Source: CAZGXI01 sp964529715 (GTDB lineage Bacteria; Chloroflexota; Anaerolineae; Aggregatilineales; Ch27). Taken from it: 64,000 bases of DNA. Location of the stretch: contig CAZGXI010000004.1 of NCBI GenBank assembly GCA_964529715.1, positions 111,579-175,578 of the forward strand, written 5' to 3'. The notes under the pieces are model-generated. The model was not told the origin of the DNA. It worked only from the letters and a program-made list of their open reading frames with translations, and made no database searches. Positions 30,300 to 38,169 of the stretch are shown here, in pieces (the first letter of the stretch is position 1; each line of letters opens with the position of its first letter). The translations under genes were made by a program, and so were the position numbers.

Positions 30300-32528
30300 T
30301 CAATCCAACGGACGCAAGGCAAAGCGGCGGTAGGCCGCTGCCAGCAGGCGTGCGTCGGTAGACAGGCCCAGCGCAGCGGGCGACTGCGCGCCGTTGTGTT
30401 GCAACACCAGCAGCCCGTCCGCTAGCGCGTCCGCCGGGATGGTGACGGTGTAGTCGCGCCAGTCGTCGGCAGACAGCGCGATGGGATCGGCGAACGGCTC
30501 CGGCCCGCCGAACGTGACTGTCTGCCCTGCGCCGAAGGCCAGCGCAGAAAAAGTGAGTTCATAGGCCCGGCCTGGTTCGAGTGTCACACGCAGCGAGGCC
30601 TGCTCGCCCGCCCAGCGCCCGTCAGGCCCGCCGATGTTTTCGGGATCGTACCATCCCCTGCCGATGTACGTCCAGCCGGCGGGCGCGCCCGGCTCGATCT
30701 GCACCGTTGGCGGCAGATCGCCGCAGCCGAGCGCCCGGCTGCGCCACCAGACCAGCGCCGCGTCGGGTGTGATCTGCGCCGGACACAGGCCGGGCTGTTC
30801 GTTCAGCCAGCCGATGCGGGTGTTTTGCTGATCGGAACTCATCCAGTCCCGGTGGGCAATCACGTAGCCGAGCGGCCAGTCGCGCAGGTAGCGGTCCAGT
30901 TCGGCGGCGGCTTCTCCGCCGGGAGGAAGATCGCGCGCGCCCGCCAGCCCCGCAAACAGCGGCGAGTTCATGTAATCGGCCAGGGCGCTGTAGGGCACGC
31001 GGGAGAACGTCCCGTTGACCATGCGGTGCCGGTGATCGGGGGCGTAGTACATGGCGATATAGCCTGCGCCCATGCCCGTCCAGCCGGAATGTGTACCTAC
31101 CGGCACGTCCAGGATGACGAAGTCGCCGCCCTCCGCCGCGATCTCGCGGTATAGGGGATAATCCGGCATCACCCGCGTCGGGAAGGGCGCGAATGCCCCG
31201 GCGTCGAACAGGAGCAGTCCACCGACCAACAGGGTTCCAGAGAGGAAGACGCCTTGCCGCGCTCTGGGCGTCTGCAATCGTTCGACGAGGTGTTGCGCCA
31301 ACGGCGTCCACGCCAGGGCCGCAAAGGTGATCAGGCTGGCGACGGCGGGCGCGGCGAAGCGCACCGGGTTGCGGTATTGCCCGCCCAGTGCCCAGTGCAG
31401 CGGCAGATAGGGCAGTGGAATTTGCGCGCTGCCGACGGTCACATCCGGGCCGAGGGCCAGGATCAGCGGCGGCAGCACGATCAACAGCCAGAACCAGGGC
31501 GAGGGCGCGCGGCTTTGTAGGGGCGACCGGCTGGTTGCCCCTGCACCCATTTTCGCAGAGCGCCGTCGGAACGCCACAACCGCGATCCCTCCCCACACCA
31601 GCCAGGGCAGCAGCCGACCCAACGTCCGGTCGTCACTCAGAGGCGACAGCCCCAACAGCGCGCCTGGCAGCAGGCTGTAGGCGCGGGCGGTGTCGAGACC
31701 TGCCGGGGGAAATTCGAGTGGGTCCTGCCGCACCTGGAGCAGCGCCGGGAGCGGCCAGATCAGGGTCAGAGCGGCCATCACTGCCAGCGCCAGCGCGCCC
31801 CATCCGACCAGCGTCCGCCAGCGACGGCCCTGTCGGGCGGCCCACAACGTCCACAGGGCGTACAGGCCGAGGGTGAAGGGCAGCCACAGCGGATATTGCA
31901 GGTCGGTGAGCCAGCAGCCCCACAGCGCCAAGCCCATCAGCGCGGCTCCGACCGGGTGCGGCAGGCGGCGCGGCGCGGCGATCTCGTCCCACAGCAGCAG
32001 CGTGAGCGGAAACCACCACAGCGCCGTCAGGTTGAGGTGCGTCTTGGCCGCGTGGTAAAGCATGTAGGGTGAAAAGGCGTAGGCCAGTCCGCCGAGGAAG
32101 GCGACAATCTTCGCAGTCATCTGGCCGGCGGCGGTGTTTTCCAGAACGCGCCGGAGCCAGGCAGCCATCGCCAGCCCGGTCAGGGGAAAGCCCAGCACCA
32201 CCATCAGGTTCACGGCCACGATCCGCCCGGCCAGCGGTTCGGCCAGCAAATACACCGGCAGCCAGATCGGAGCCAGCGTGTGTAGGCTGAGGTTAGAAAC
32301 GTGCGGGTACAGCACATAATCGGTCCACAGCGGCGACTGCCCTTGCAGCGGCGCAAAGCGCAGCCACCAGTAGTTCCAGTGGAACTGGTAGAAATCGCTG
32401 TCGGGGCCGTTCGGCACGGCGCGGTCGAACTGCGCGACCAGCCCGCCCAGCGCGACCAGCGCGATCAGGGTATAAGCGACAAAAGCCAGCGCCAGCCAGT
32501 TCCCGCGCAGCTTGGCAATACGGTTCAA
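30300..32528 (-). CDS. Large GT-C-like integral membrane protein
   Basis: A 742-residue membrane protein with roughly ten hydrophobic segments over residues 12-440 and an outside C-terminal region of about 290 residues. An acidic DSDFYQFHWNYWW segment lies in the first outside loop, where GT-C glycosyltransferases place their catalytic Asp. The C-terminal part has a beta-sandwich look (YELTFSALAFGAGQTVTFG). It may transfer a sugar from a lipid carrier; the acceptor is unknown. Start is TTG 32528. A palindromic repeat lies inside the gene at 31519-31542 and adds a small hydrophilic insert between two membrane segments. Confidence 0.65.
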   Translation of the reverse strand: MNRIAKLRGNWLALAFVAYTLIALVALGGLVAQFDRAVPNGPDSDFYQFHWNYWWLRFAPLQGQSPLWTDYVLYPHVSNLSLHTLAPIWLPVYLLAEPLAGRIVAVNLMVVLGFPLTGLAMAAWLRRVLENTAAGQMTAKIVAFLGGLAYAFSPYMLYHAAKTHLNLTALWWFPLTLLLWDEIAAPRRLPHPVGAALMGLALWGCWLTDLQYPLWLPFTLGLYALWTLWAARQGRRWRTLVGWGALALAVMAALTLIWPLPALLQVRQDPLEFPPAGLDTARAYSLLPGALLGLSPLSDDRTLGRLLPWLVWGGIAVVAFRRRSAKMGAGATSRSPLQSRAPSPWFWLLIVLPPLILALGPDVTVGSAQIPLPYLPLHWALGGQYRNPVRFAAPAVASLITFAALAWTPLAQHLVERLQTPRARQGVFLSGTLLVGGLLLFDAGAFAPFPTRVMPDYPLYREIAAEGGDFVILDVPVGTHSGWTGMGAGYIAMYYAPDHRHRMVNGTFSRVPYSALADYMNSPLFAGLAGARDLPPGGEAAAELDRYLRDWPLGYVIAHRDWMSSDQQNTRIGWLNEQPGLCPAQITPDAALVWWRSRALGCGDLPPTVQIEPGAPAGWTYIGRGWYDPENIGGPDGRWAGEQASLRVTLEPGRAYELTFSALAFGAGQTVTFGGPEPFADPIALSADDWRDYTVTIPADALADGLLVLQHNGAQSPAALGLSTDARLLAAAYRRFALRPLD
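31519..31542. repeat. Dispersed palindrome AGGGGCG class inside a coding region
   Basis: Arms AGGGGCGACC and GGTTGCCCCT lie inside the membrane protein gene, in frame, encoding part of GATSRSPLQS. It looks like a member of the same class as 53805-53834 and 62945-62970 that inserted without breaking the frame. Confidence 0.6.
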
Positions 32529-32569
32529 GCGGTTGCTCCGGCGATTGCAAAGATCACACCGGGGTCATT

Positions 32570-33862
32570 TTATCCGCTTCCGGCGCTGTCGGGGGCAATT
32601 TGCTCTGCCAAGATGGGGACGGTGACGTTGGCGAGGGGCATCACGCCGATGCGCGCGCCAGGCGGCAGAGTCGCCAGCGCCAGGACTACCGCCTCTTCCA
32701 GGCTCGCCGGGGTCAGCAGCAGACGGCGCACCAGGTCCGGCGGCATCTCGGAGACGAGGAAGGTCCGCGCGCGCGCCGCGTCCCGCGCGATCTGGTAGGC
32801 TTTGTGCGGCCCGATGCGGAAGCCCTCCCGCCGGAACCGCGCGAACACGGCCTCGTAGGAGTCCATGCCTTCAGATAGCATCCATTGTTCGTAGCTTGCG
32901 CCGCCGGTTCCTTCTGGGCAGGCAGCGGCCAGGATGACCGTCCCGCCCTCCCGCGTGATCGGCACGGCGTGGGCCAGCGCCTTCTGCGCCTGGTAGAGAT
33001 TGATGTCTTTCGGGTGTCCGCCCGGCGAGGCGATCACCAGGTCGAACGGCGCGCCGACCTGCACCTGGCAGATCGCCCGCACCAGAGGGATTCCGGCCTC
33101 CATCACCGCGCGGGGATTGCCGGCCAGCGCGCGGACGATCTGTCTTTCGCGGTTCAGGATGGCGTTCAGCGCGATGTGCACGTCCGCCATCTGCCCGATC
33201 TCTTCGGCGTCCTGACGGGTTGGGTTGTCGTGATAGCGGCCCAGCGTCGAATGCGGATCGGTCAGCAGGGTGTGGTTGGCGGTGATCGTCGTCCGCCCCG
33301 CCAGCCCGATGGCCGCGCTCTTGACCCCGCCGGAGAAGCCCATGAACTGGTGCGGCTCGATGTCGCCCACGACAATCCGCAGATCGGCTGCCAGATAGCG
33401 GCGGTCGATCCAGACTGGCGTGCCGCGTGTGGTGTTCCCTAGCATCAGCAGGTTGTCTGCGTCGTCGCAGTCGTGGCAGAACACGGGATAGCGCGCCAGC
33501 ACGTCGGCGGGGATGACCTGCCCGAATTCCTCCGGCGGCATCGGCGCGTGTGCGCCGGTCGCAATCAGCAGGGTGATGCGCTCCGGCGGCAGGCCGAGCC
33601 GCTCCAGGCGGGCCAGCAGCGGCGGTAGCAGATGAGCGTGCGGGACCGGGCGTGTCTTGTCGTTGACGGCAATGGCGGCGGAGCGCGCCCCGGCGAAGTC
33701 CTCCAGCCGCGTGCCGAGTGGGTTGTCCAGCGCGCGCGTGACCTCGGCCAGCGGGTCGGGGGCGGCAGGCGTATCTTGCGGTGCGATCACCTCGACGGGA
33801 TAACCGTCCGGCAGCGTGAGGGTCAGACAGCCCTTGCCGTAGGGCAGGCGGAAGTCAGTCAT
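32570..33862 (-). CDS. LarA-family nickel-dependent hydroxyacid racemase (DUF2088)
   Basis: A 430-residue member of the LarA superfamily, which racemises or epimerises 2-hydroxyacids with a nickel pincer nucleotide. Family marks include ATGAHAPMPPEE (a catalytic-type His), GDIEPHQFMGFSGGVKSAAIG (His plus the Lys that carries the cofactor), GRTTITANHTLL (His) and ASPGGHPKDINLYQAQKAL. The cofactor-making genes larB, larC and larE are not in the window. It overlaps the upstream PLP-enzyme gene by 4 bases. Next to a putative sulfolactate pathway, it is proposed here to interconvert (S)- and (R)-sulfolactate; lactate or a sugar acid is the alternative. Confidence 0.85.
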   Translation of the reverse strand: MTDFRLPYGKGCLTLTLPDGYPVEVIAPQDTPAAPDPLAEVTRALDNPLGTRLEDFAGARSAAIAVNDKTRPVPHAHLLPPLLARLERLGLPPERITLLIATGAHAPMPPEEFGQVIPADVLARYPVFCHDCDDADNLLMLGNTTRGTPVWIDRRYLAADLRIVVGDIEPHQFMGFSGGVKSAAIGLAGRTTITANHTLLTDPHSTLGRYHDNPTRQDAEEIGQMADVHIALNAILNRERQIVRALAGNPRAVMEAGIPLVRAICQVQVGAPFDLVIASPGGHPKDINLYQAQKALAHAVPITREGGTVILAAACPEGTGGASYEQWMLSEGMDSYEAVFARFRREGFRIGPHKAYQIARDAARARTFLVSEMPPDLVRRLLLTPASLEEAVVLALATLPPGARIGVMPLANVTVPILAEQIAPDSAGSG

Positions 33863-35040
33863 GGCTGCCCGTCGTGGATCAGGTGGGTGTACTTGAGGCC
33901 ACTGCCCGTGATGAACAGCGCCACGCGCTCACGCGGCCTGATCCAGCCATCTGCCGCCAGCTTACGCAGCGCGACCACCGTCGCGGCGGCTTCCGGCGCG
34001 GCGAACAGCCCTTCCAGGCGGCCCAGCTCGCGCAGGGCGTCCAGAATTTCATCGTCGGAGACGGCCAGGGCGGTTCCGCCGCTTTCCCGGATCGCCCGCA
34101 AGATCAGGAAATCGCCGATGGCTGCCGGGACGCGCAGGCCGTCGGCGATGGTCGCAGCGTTTTGCCAGGGTTCGGCGGTCTCGCGGCCCTGCTCGAAGGC
34201 CCGGATGATCGGCGCACAGCCCGTGCTTTGCACGCTGACCATGCGCGGGCGCGCCGGGCCGATCCAGCCTAATCGCTCCATTTCGTCGAAGGCTTTCCAC
34301 ATGCCGACGATCCCGGTCCCGCCGCCTGTCGGGTAGATGATCACATCGGGCAGCGTCCAGCCGAGTTGTTCCGCCAGCTCGTAGCCCATCGTCTTTTTGC
34401 CCTCGACGCGGTACGGCTCTTTGAGCGTCGAAAGGTCGAACCAGCGGCCCTCGGCGGCCCCTTCACGCACGAAGCGCGCGCAGTCGGTGATCAGGCCATC
34501 CACCAGGGTGACTTCCGCGCCCAGGGCGCGCATCTCGGCGGCGAAGGTCGGCGGCGCGTCGCGCGGCAGGTAGACGTGGGCGGGCAGCCCGGCGCGGGCA
34601 GCATAGGCGGCCATGGCGCTGCCGGCGTTCCCGGCGGTGGGCAGCGCGACGGCTGGCGCGCCCAGTTCGGCGGCGCGCGCGACGGCCAAGCACAACCCCC
34701 GCGCCTTGAACGAGGCCGTCGGGTTCAGCCCTTCGTCTTTGGCATAGACGTGTTCCAGACCCAGAGACGCGCCCAGCCGATCCAGCCGCAGCAGCGGCGT
34801 GAACCCCTCGCCCAGCGACAGGCGGTAGGCCGGATTGCGCACGGGCAGCATGTCGGCGTAGCGCCACAGCGTCGGCGCGCGGTCGCGCAGGGCCCCGCGG
34901 GAGAAGGCGGCGCGCGCTGCGTCCAGATCATAGCGGGCCAGCAGCGGACGTCCGCACGCCGGGCAGACGTTCCACAAGCGGTCGGGGTCGTAGGTGGCGT
35001 GGCACCACCCGCATTCCAGGTGGGTGAGGTGAGACTGCAT
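33859..35040 (-). CDS. Threonine synthase-like PLP enzyme
   Basis: A 393-residue fold-type II PLP enzyme. The N-terminus has a zinc-ribbon-like pair CGWCHATY and CPACGRP, common in threonine synthases. The PLP lysine lies in NPTASFKARGL, where canonical threonine synthase has SFKDRG; here Asp is replaced by Ala. Other marks are PTAGNAGSAMAAYAARAG and YPTGGGTGIVGMWKA. It may be ThrC. Given its place between SuyB-like and LarA-like genes, a related beta-replacement such as cysteate synthesis from phosphoserine and sulfite is a possibility. The zinc ribbon and fold cannot decide between them. Confidence 0.75.
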   Translation of the reverse strand: MQSHLTHLECGWCHATYDPDRLWNVCPACGRPLLARYDLDAARAAFSRGALRDRAPTLWRYADMLPVRNPAYRLSLGEGFTPLLRLDRLGASLGLEHVYAKDEGLNPTASFKARGLCLAVARAAELGAPAVALPTAGNAGSAMAAYAARAGLPAHVYLPRDAPPTFAAEMRALGAEVTLVDGLITDCARFVREGAAEGRWFDLSTLKEPYRVEGKKTMGYELAEQLGWTLPDVIIYPTGGGTGIVGMWKAFDEMERLGWIGPARPRMVSVQSTGCAPIIRAFEQGRETAEPWQNAATIADGLRVPAAIGDFLILRAIRESGGTALAVSDDEILDALRELGRLEGLFAAPEAAATVVALRKLAADGWIRPRERVALFITGSGLKYTHLIHDGQP

Positions 35041-35079
35041 CGGTGGTCGCTCCGCAATCCGATGTCCGGGTACACGTCA

Positions 35080-35105
35080 TAGGGACGCAACATGCCGCGT
35101 CCCTA
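35080..35105. repeat. Dispersed intergenic palindrome, TAGGGACGC class
   Basis: Arms AGGGACGC and GCGTCCCT around AACATGCC in the 95-base gap between the SuyB-like and PLP-enzyme genes. Related to the copies at 2572-2601 and 42605-42634. Confidence 0.75.
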
Positions 35106-35135
35106 CGAATATAGCGCGTGGTTGTGGCGTTCGCC

Positions 35136-36293
35136 CTACGCGCTGCGATAGAGCTTGGTCAGCACGAACTCGTTGTGGCGCAGGACCTCGGCGTCGGTCA
35201 GCCGCCCGTTGATCGTGCGCGCCAGCATCGATTGTAGTTTGTCTGCTGCCTGGTCGAGCGTCAGTTCCAGGCGCAGGATGCCGCTCACGTCCACGTCCAC
35301 GTGCTCGGCCATGGTCGCCACCGTGATCGGGTTGGCGCAGATTTTGATCACCGGCACGATGGGGTTGCCGATGATATTGCCCTGCCCGGTGGTGAAGAAG
35401 TGCACCACCGACCCCGCCGCTGCGCACAGCGTGACCATCTCTGCCGCCGCGCTGGACGAGTCCATGAAGTGCAGCCCCGCCCCTTTGGGTTCCTCGGCAG
35501 GCTGGAGCACAGACATCACCTTGTTGCGGCCCATCTTCTGGATGTTGCCCAGCGCCTTTTCCTCGATGGTGGTGAGGCCGCCCCGGATGTTGCCCTGCGT
35601 CGGCTGCGAGCCGAACAGGTCCGCGCCCGTGCCGGTGATGAAATCCTGGTAGGCCTGGAAGACGCGCAGGAATTCCTGCCCGACCTCCGGCGTGATCGCC
35701 TGGGCGGCGATGATGTCTTCCCCGCCGGTGACTTCGCTCGTCTCGCCGAAGATGGCCGTCGCGCCCTGCGCGATCAGCCGCTCTAGCAATCGCCCGACGG
35801 TCGGGTTGGCAGCCAGGCCAAGCGTCGTGTCGGATTCGCCGCACTTGGCGCTAACGGTCAGGTCGCCGAAGGAGATCGGCTCGCGCGGGCGCTCTGAGGC
35901 CCACTGCACGAATTCTTTGGCCTTGTGAGAGGCCATTTCAATCGTCTTGAGGTCGCCGTAGCGTTCGATGCCGAAGCCCGCGACAGGTTTGCCCGTTTCG
36001 GCGATCCCGGCCACGATGCGATCCGTCCAGTTTGGCTCGATGCCGATGACGATGGCCGCCGCCACGTTGGGATTGCGCCCCGCGCCGATCAGGGTGCGGA
36101 AGGTCAGTTCCAGGTCTTCGCCGAACTGTAAGCGCCCGTAGGGGTGTGAAAGCGCCATTGTGCCCCTGATCAGGGAGGCCACGCCTTCTGCCGCCGCGTT
36201 GGAGAGGTCATCGACGGGAATGATGACGACGTGATTCCGGATGCCGACGCGCCCGTTCTCGCGCCGGTAGCCGAACAGTTGGGTGTCGTTCAT
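35136..36293 (-). CDS. UxaA/SuyB-type lyase large subunit; candidate (2R)-sulfolactate sulfo-lyase beta subunit
   Basis: About 386 residues of the altronate-dehydratase/sulfolactate sulfo-lyase family. Visible marks are YRRENGRVGIRNHVVIIPVDDLSN, a SAKCGESDTTLGLAANPTVG segment with a metal-binding-type Cys, GETSEVTGGED and HFFTTGQGNIIGNPIVPVIKICANP. SuyB removes sulfite from (R)-sulfolactate to give pyruvate; UxaA-type enzymes dehydrate altronate or galactarate. The split into separate small and large genes and the neighbours favour SuyAB. The ATG at 36293 follows the SuyA-like stop by 2 bases; GTG 36305, overlapping it, is the alternative. Confidence 0.72.
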   Translation of the reverse strand: MNDTQLFGYRRENGRVGIRNHVVIIPVDDLSNAAAEGVASLIRGTMALSHPYGRLQFGEDLELTFRTLIGAGRNPNVAAAIVIGIEPNWTDRIVAGIAETGKPVAGFGIERYGDLKTIEMASHKAKEFVQWASERPREPISFGDLTVSAKCGESDTTLGLAANPTVGRLLERLIAQGATAIFGETSEVTGGEDIIAAQAITPEVGQEFLRVFQAYQDFITGTGADLFGSQPTQGNIRGGLTTIEEKALGNIQKMGRNKVMSVLQPAEEPKGAGLHFMDSSSAAAEMVTLCAAAGSVVHFFTTGQGNIIGNPIVPVIKICANPITVATMAEHVDVDVSGILRLELTLDQAADKLQSMLARTINGRLTDAEVLRHNEFVLTKLYRSA

Positions 36294-36295
36294 GG

Positions 36296-36580
36296 TTATT
36301 GCCACCGGATGCTCTTGAGGTTATGCGTGTGGACGTGCGCGCCCTGCGGGATGGCCTGCACGGCCTTGCCGATGACGCGACCATACTTGATCACGTGATG
36401 GCCAGCGGGGATGTCGCGCATGGCGATCTTGTGCCCCAGCGGGATGTCTTGCGTCACTTTCACTGTCCCGACCGGCTGGCCTTCCAGCGTCACCGCCGAG
36501 GCGGTATCTCCGGCCTTGAGGTCCACGATGGCGACGGCCACGTCGTCTTGGGGTTCGTGGATGAGCGCGTTATGGGCCAT
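36296..36580 (-). CDS. SAF-domain small subunit; candidate (2R)-sulfolactate sulfo-lyase alpha subunit
   Basis: A 94-residue SAF-domain protein, the partner of the large lyase subunit. It contains VAIVDLKAGDTASAVTLEG, then VKVTQDIPLGHKIAMRDIPAG and KYGRVIGKAVQAIPQGAHVH, which ends in the family-typical histidine-rich HVHTHNL. SuyA and the small part of UxaA share this fold, so the name depends on context. It has a strong AAGGAGGAG site. The stop is tightly linked to the large-subunit start, so the two should form one complex. Confidence 0.75.
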   Translation of the reverse strand: MAHNALIHEPQDDVAVAIVDLKAGDTASAVTLEGQPVGTVKVTQDIPLGHKIAMRDIPAGHHVIKYGRVIGKAVQAIPQGAHVHTHNLKSIRWQ

Positions 36581-36615
36581 ATGGTTTTTCTCCTCCTTAC
36601 GTGATGGGGCCGGTA

Positions 36616-36637
36616 GGGGCGTCCCACGGAACGCCCC
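36616..36637. repeat. Intergenic palindrome GGGGCGT class
   Basis: Arms GGGGCGT and ACGCCCC around an 8-base loop in the 78-base gap between the glycosidase and SuyA-like genes. Same general class as 53805-53834 and 62945-62970. Confidence 0.65.
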
Positions 36638-36658
36638 CGCTATGCCGGGTTAAACAAC

Positions 36659-38068
36659 TTATGCAAACTGCGGCAGATATTCCGCGAATTCTCTCAAAAA
36701 GTCGTCCAGAATGGCGCGGGCCGTGTCGATGTCCGTCACCATCGGGTCGAGCAGCAGGGCTTGCAGCGCCAGCTTCCGGTCGCCCGTCGCCGCCGCCTCA
36801 ATGACGAGCGAACTGAGCGCCAGTTCCCGGCGGCACAATTCCGCGATCCCTTCCGGCAGCGGCGGAAAGCCGATCCCCTGAATGCCCAGGCCAGACAGCA
36901 CGCCCGGCACCTCGACGATGGCGTCGGCGGGCAGGTTGGGGATCAGGCCGCCGTTGTTGGGGATGTTCAACTGCGGGCTGTAGGCGTTGTCGTTGAAGGT
37001 GATGGCCGCGATGATCTCTGCCACCGGCTCTTCCAGGATGTTGAACTGCCACACATTGCGCATTTGCTCGATAGGCGTTTCGCCGGAGAGGATCGAGTCG
37101 GCCAGTTTCCAGCGGGCGGCGCGGCGACGGCGGTTGCCCTCCCAGCTTTGCAGCTTGAGGTCGTACTTTTCCCAGGGCCTGGTGATTGGGTCGCTCACCC
37201 AGGGCAGGTATTCGCACAGGTGGCTGTCGCCGGGCGTGGGCATGAGGCCGAAAATCTCGAACAGGTCGCGTGTCAACGGCTCGAAGTCCCGGCGGTAGTT
37301 GTGCAGCCACGTCTCGCGCAGCAGCGGGTACAGGTCTTCCCCGGTGCGGCGATCTCGGATGTCGTAGACCCAGGAGAAGTGGTTCAGCCCTGCCGCCTTG
37401 ATGTCGAAGCATTCCAACGCGGCGCGTGCTACCGGGATGAAGTTGGGCAGGTTGTCGGCGTCGGTGTGGACGTGGAAGCCTGCCGGGATCGGGATGCCGT
37501 AGCGGTCCGCAAGCACCGCGCCCGCCATCGCATAGCCCCACAGCAGTTGGTGGCATAGCCCCAGCACCTTGACACGAGTATAGCGGCTGACGGCCCAGGT
37601 CAGGCGGATCAGGGGATTGGTGAGGTTGAGATACCAGGCGTGCGGGCAGAGCTTTTCCATGTCTCGCGCGATGTCGAGGATCACGGGCAGGTTGCGCGCG
37701 GTGTGGGCGAACGACCCCGGCCCGCCGTTTTCGGCATACGGCTGGCGCACGCCGTGTCGCAGTGGGATGCGCCAGTCCATCTCCCACACGGTCTCGCGCG
37801 GCCCGACCTGGATCGAGACGATGACGAAGTCTGCGCCGGGCAGCAGGTCCTTGCGCTCGGTGGAGGCGGTGATGGTCATCCCGGCGTCAAAATGCGCGTT
37901 CATTTTGTGGGCCAGGGCGGTCATGGTTTCGAGGCCCTGTGCGTTGATGTCCACGAGGCCCAGTTCGGCCCCGCGCAGCCGCTCCGACCGGATGAGGGTC
38001 GCCATTGCCCCCAGGCCGAAGATGGCGCTGCCTGCGCCGAGGATCACGATTTTAGGCGGTTTTGGCAT
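36659..38068 (-). CDS. GH4-like NAD-dependent glycosidase
   Basis: A 469-residue enzyme of the GH4 type, which uses NAD+ and a divalent metal in an oxidation-elimination mechanism. The NAD fold begins KIVILGAGSAIFGLG. Metal and substrate region marks are YLNLTNPLIRLTWAV (Asn-Pro), VLGLCHQLLWG (Cys-His) and GLNHFSWVYDI (His). The ATG at 38068 with GGAG upstream is chosen; 35 extra upstream residues would translate a palindromic repeat. In the context of SuyAB, transaldolase and an aldehyde dehydrogenase it may be a sulfoquinovosidase of the NAD-dependent GH188 kind. An alpha-galactosidase or alpha-glucosidase is equally compatible with the motifs. Confidence 0.8.
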   Translation of the reverse strand: MPKPPKIVILGAGSAIFGLGAMATLIRSERLRGAELGLVDINAQGLETMTALAHKMNAHFDAGMTITASTERKDLLPGADFVIVSIQVGPRETVWEMDWRIPLRHGVRQPYAENGGPGSFAHTARNLPVILDIARDMEKLCPHAWYLNLTNPLIRLTWAVSRYTRVKVLGLCHQLLWGYAMAGAVLADRYGIPIPAGFHVHTDADNLPNFIPVARAALECFDIKAAGLNHFSWVYDIRDRRTGEDLYPLLRETWLHNYRRDFEPLTRDLFEIFGLMPTPGDSHLCEYLPWVSDPITRPWEKYDLKLQSWEGNRRRRAARWKLADSILSGETPIEQMRNVWQFNILEEPVAEIIAAITFNDNAYSPQLNIPNNGGLIPNLPADAIVEVPGVLSGLGIQGIGFPPLPEGIAELCRRELALSSLVIEAAATGDRKLALQALLLDPMVTDIDTARAILDDFLREFAEYLPQFA

Positions 38069-38100
38069 GGTATCTGCTCCGCTAAAGATCGTTCCAACTG

Positions 38101-38160
38101 CCAAGACGCAGAGGACGCCAAGCAAAAACAGCGCAACACTTGGCGTGCTTGGCGTCTTGG
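38101..38160. repeat. Intergenic inverted repeat, CCAAGACGC class
   Basis: Outer arms CCAAGACGC (38101-38109) and GCGTCTTGG (38152-38160), with a second nested ACGCCAAGC/CTTGGCGT pair. It occupies the gap between the transaldolase and glycosidase genes. Confidence 0.65.
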
Positions 38161-38169
38161 CGGTTGATG

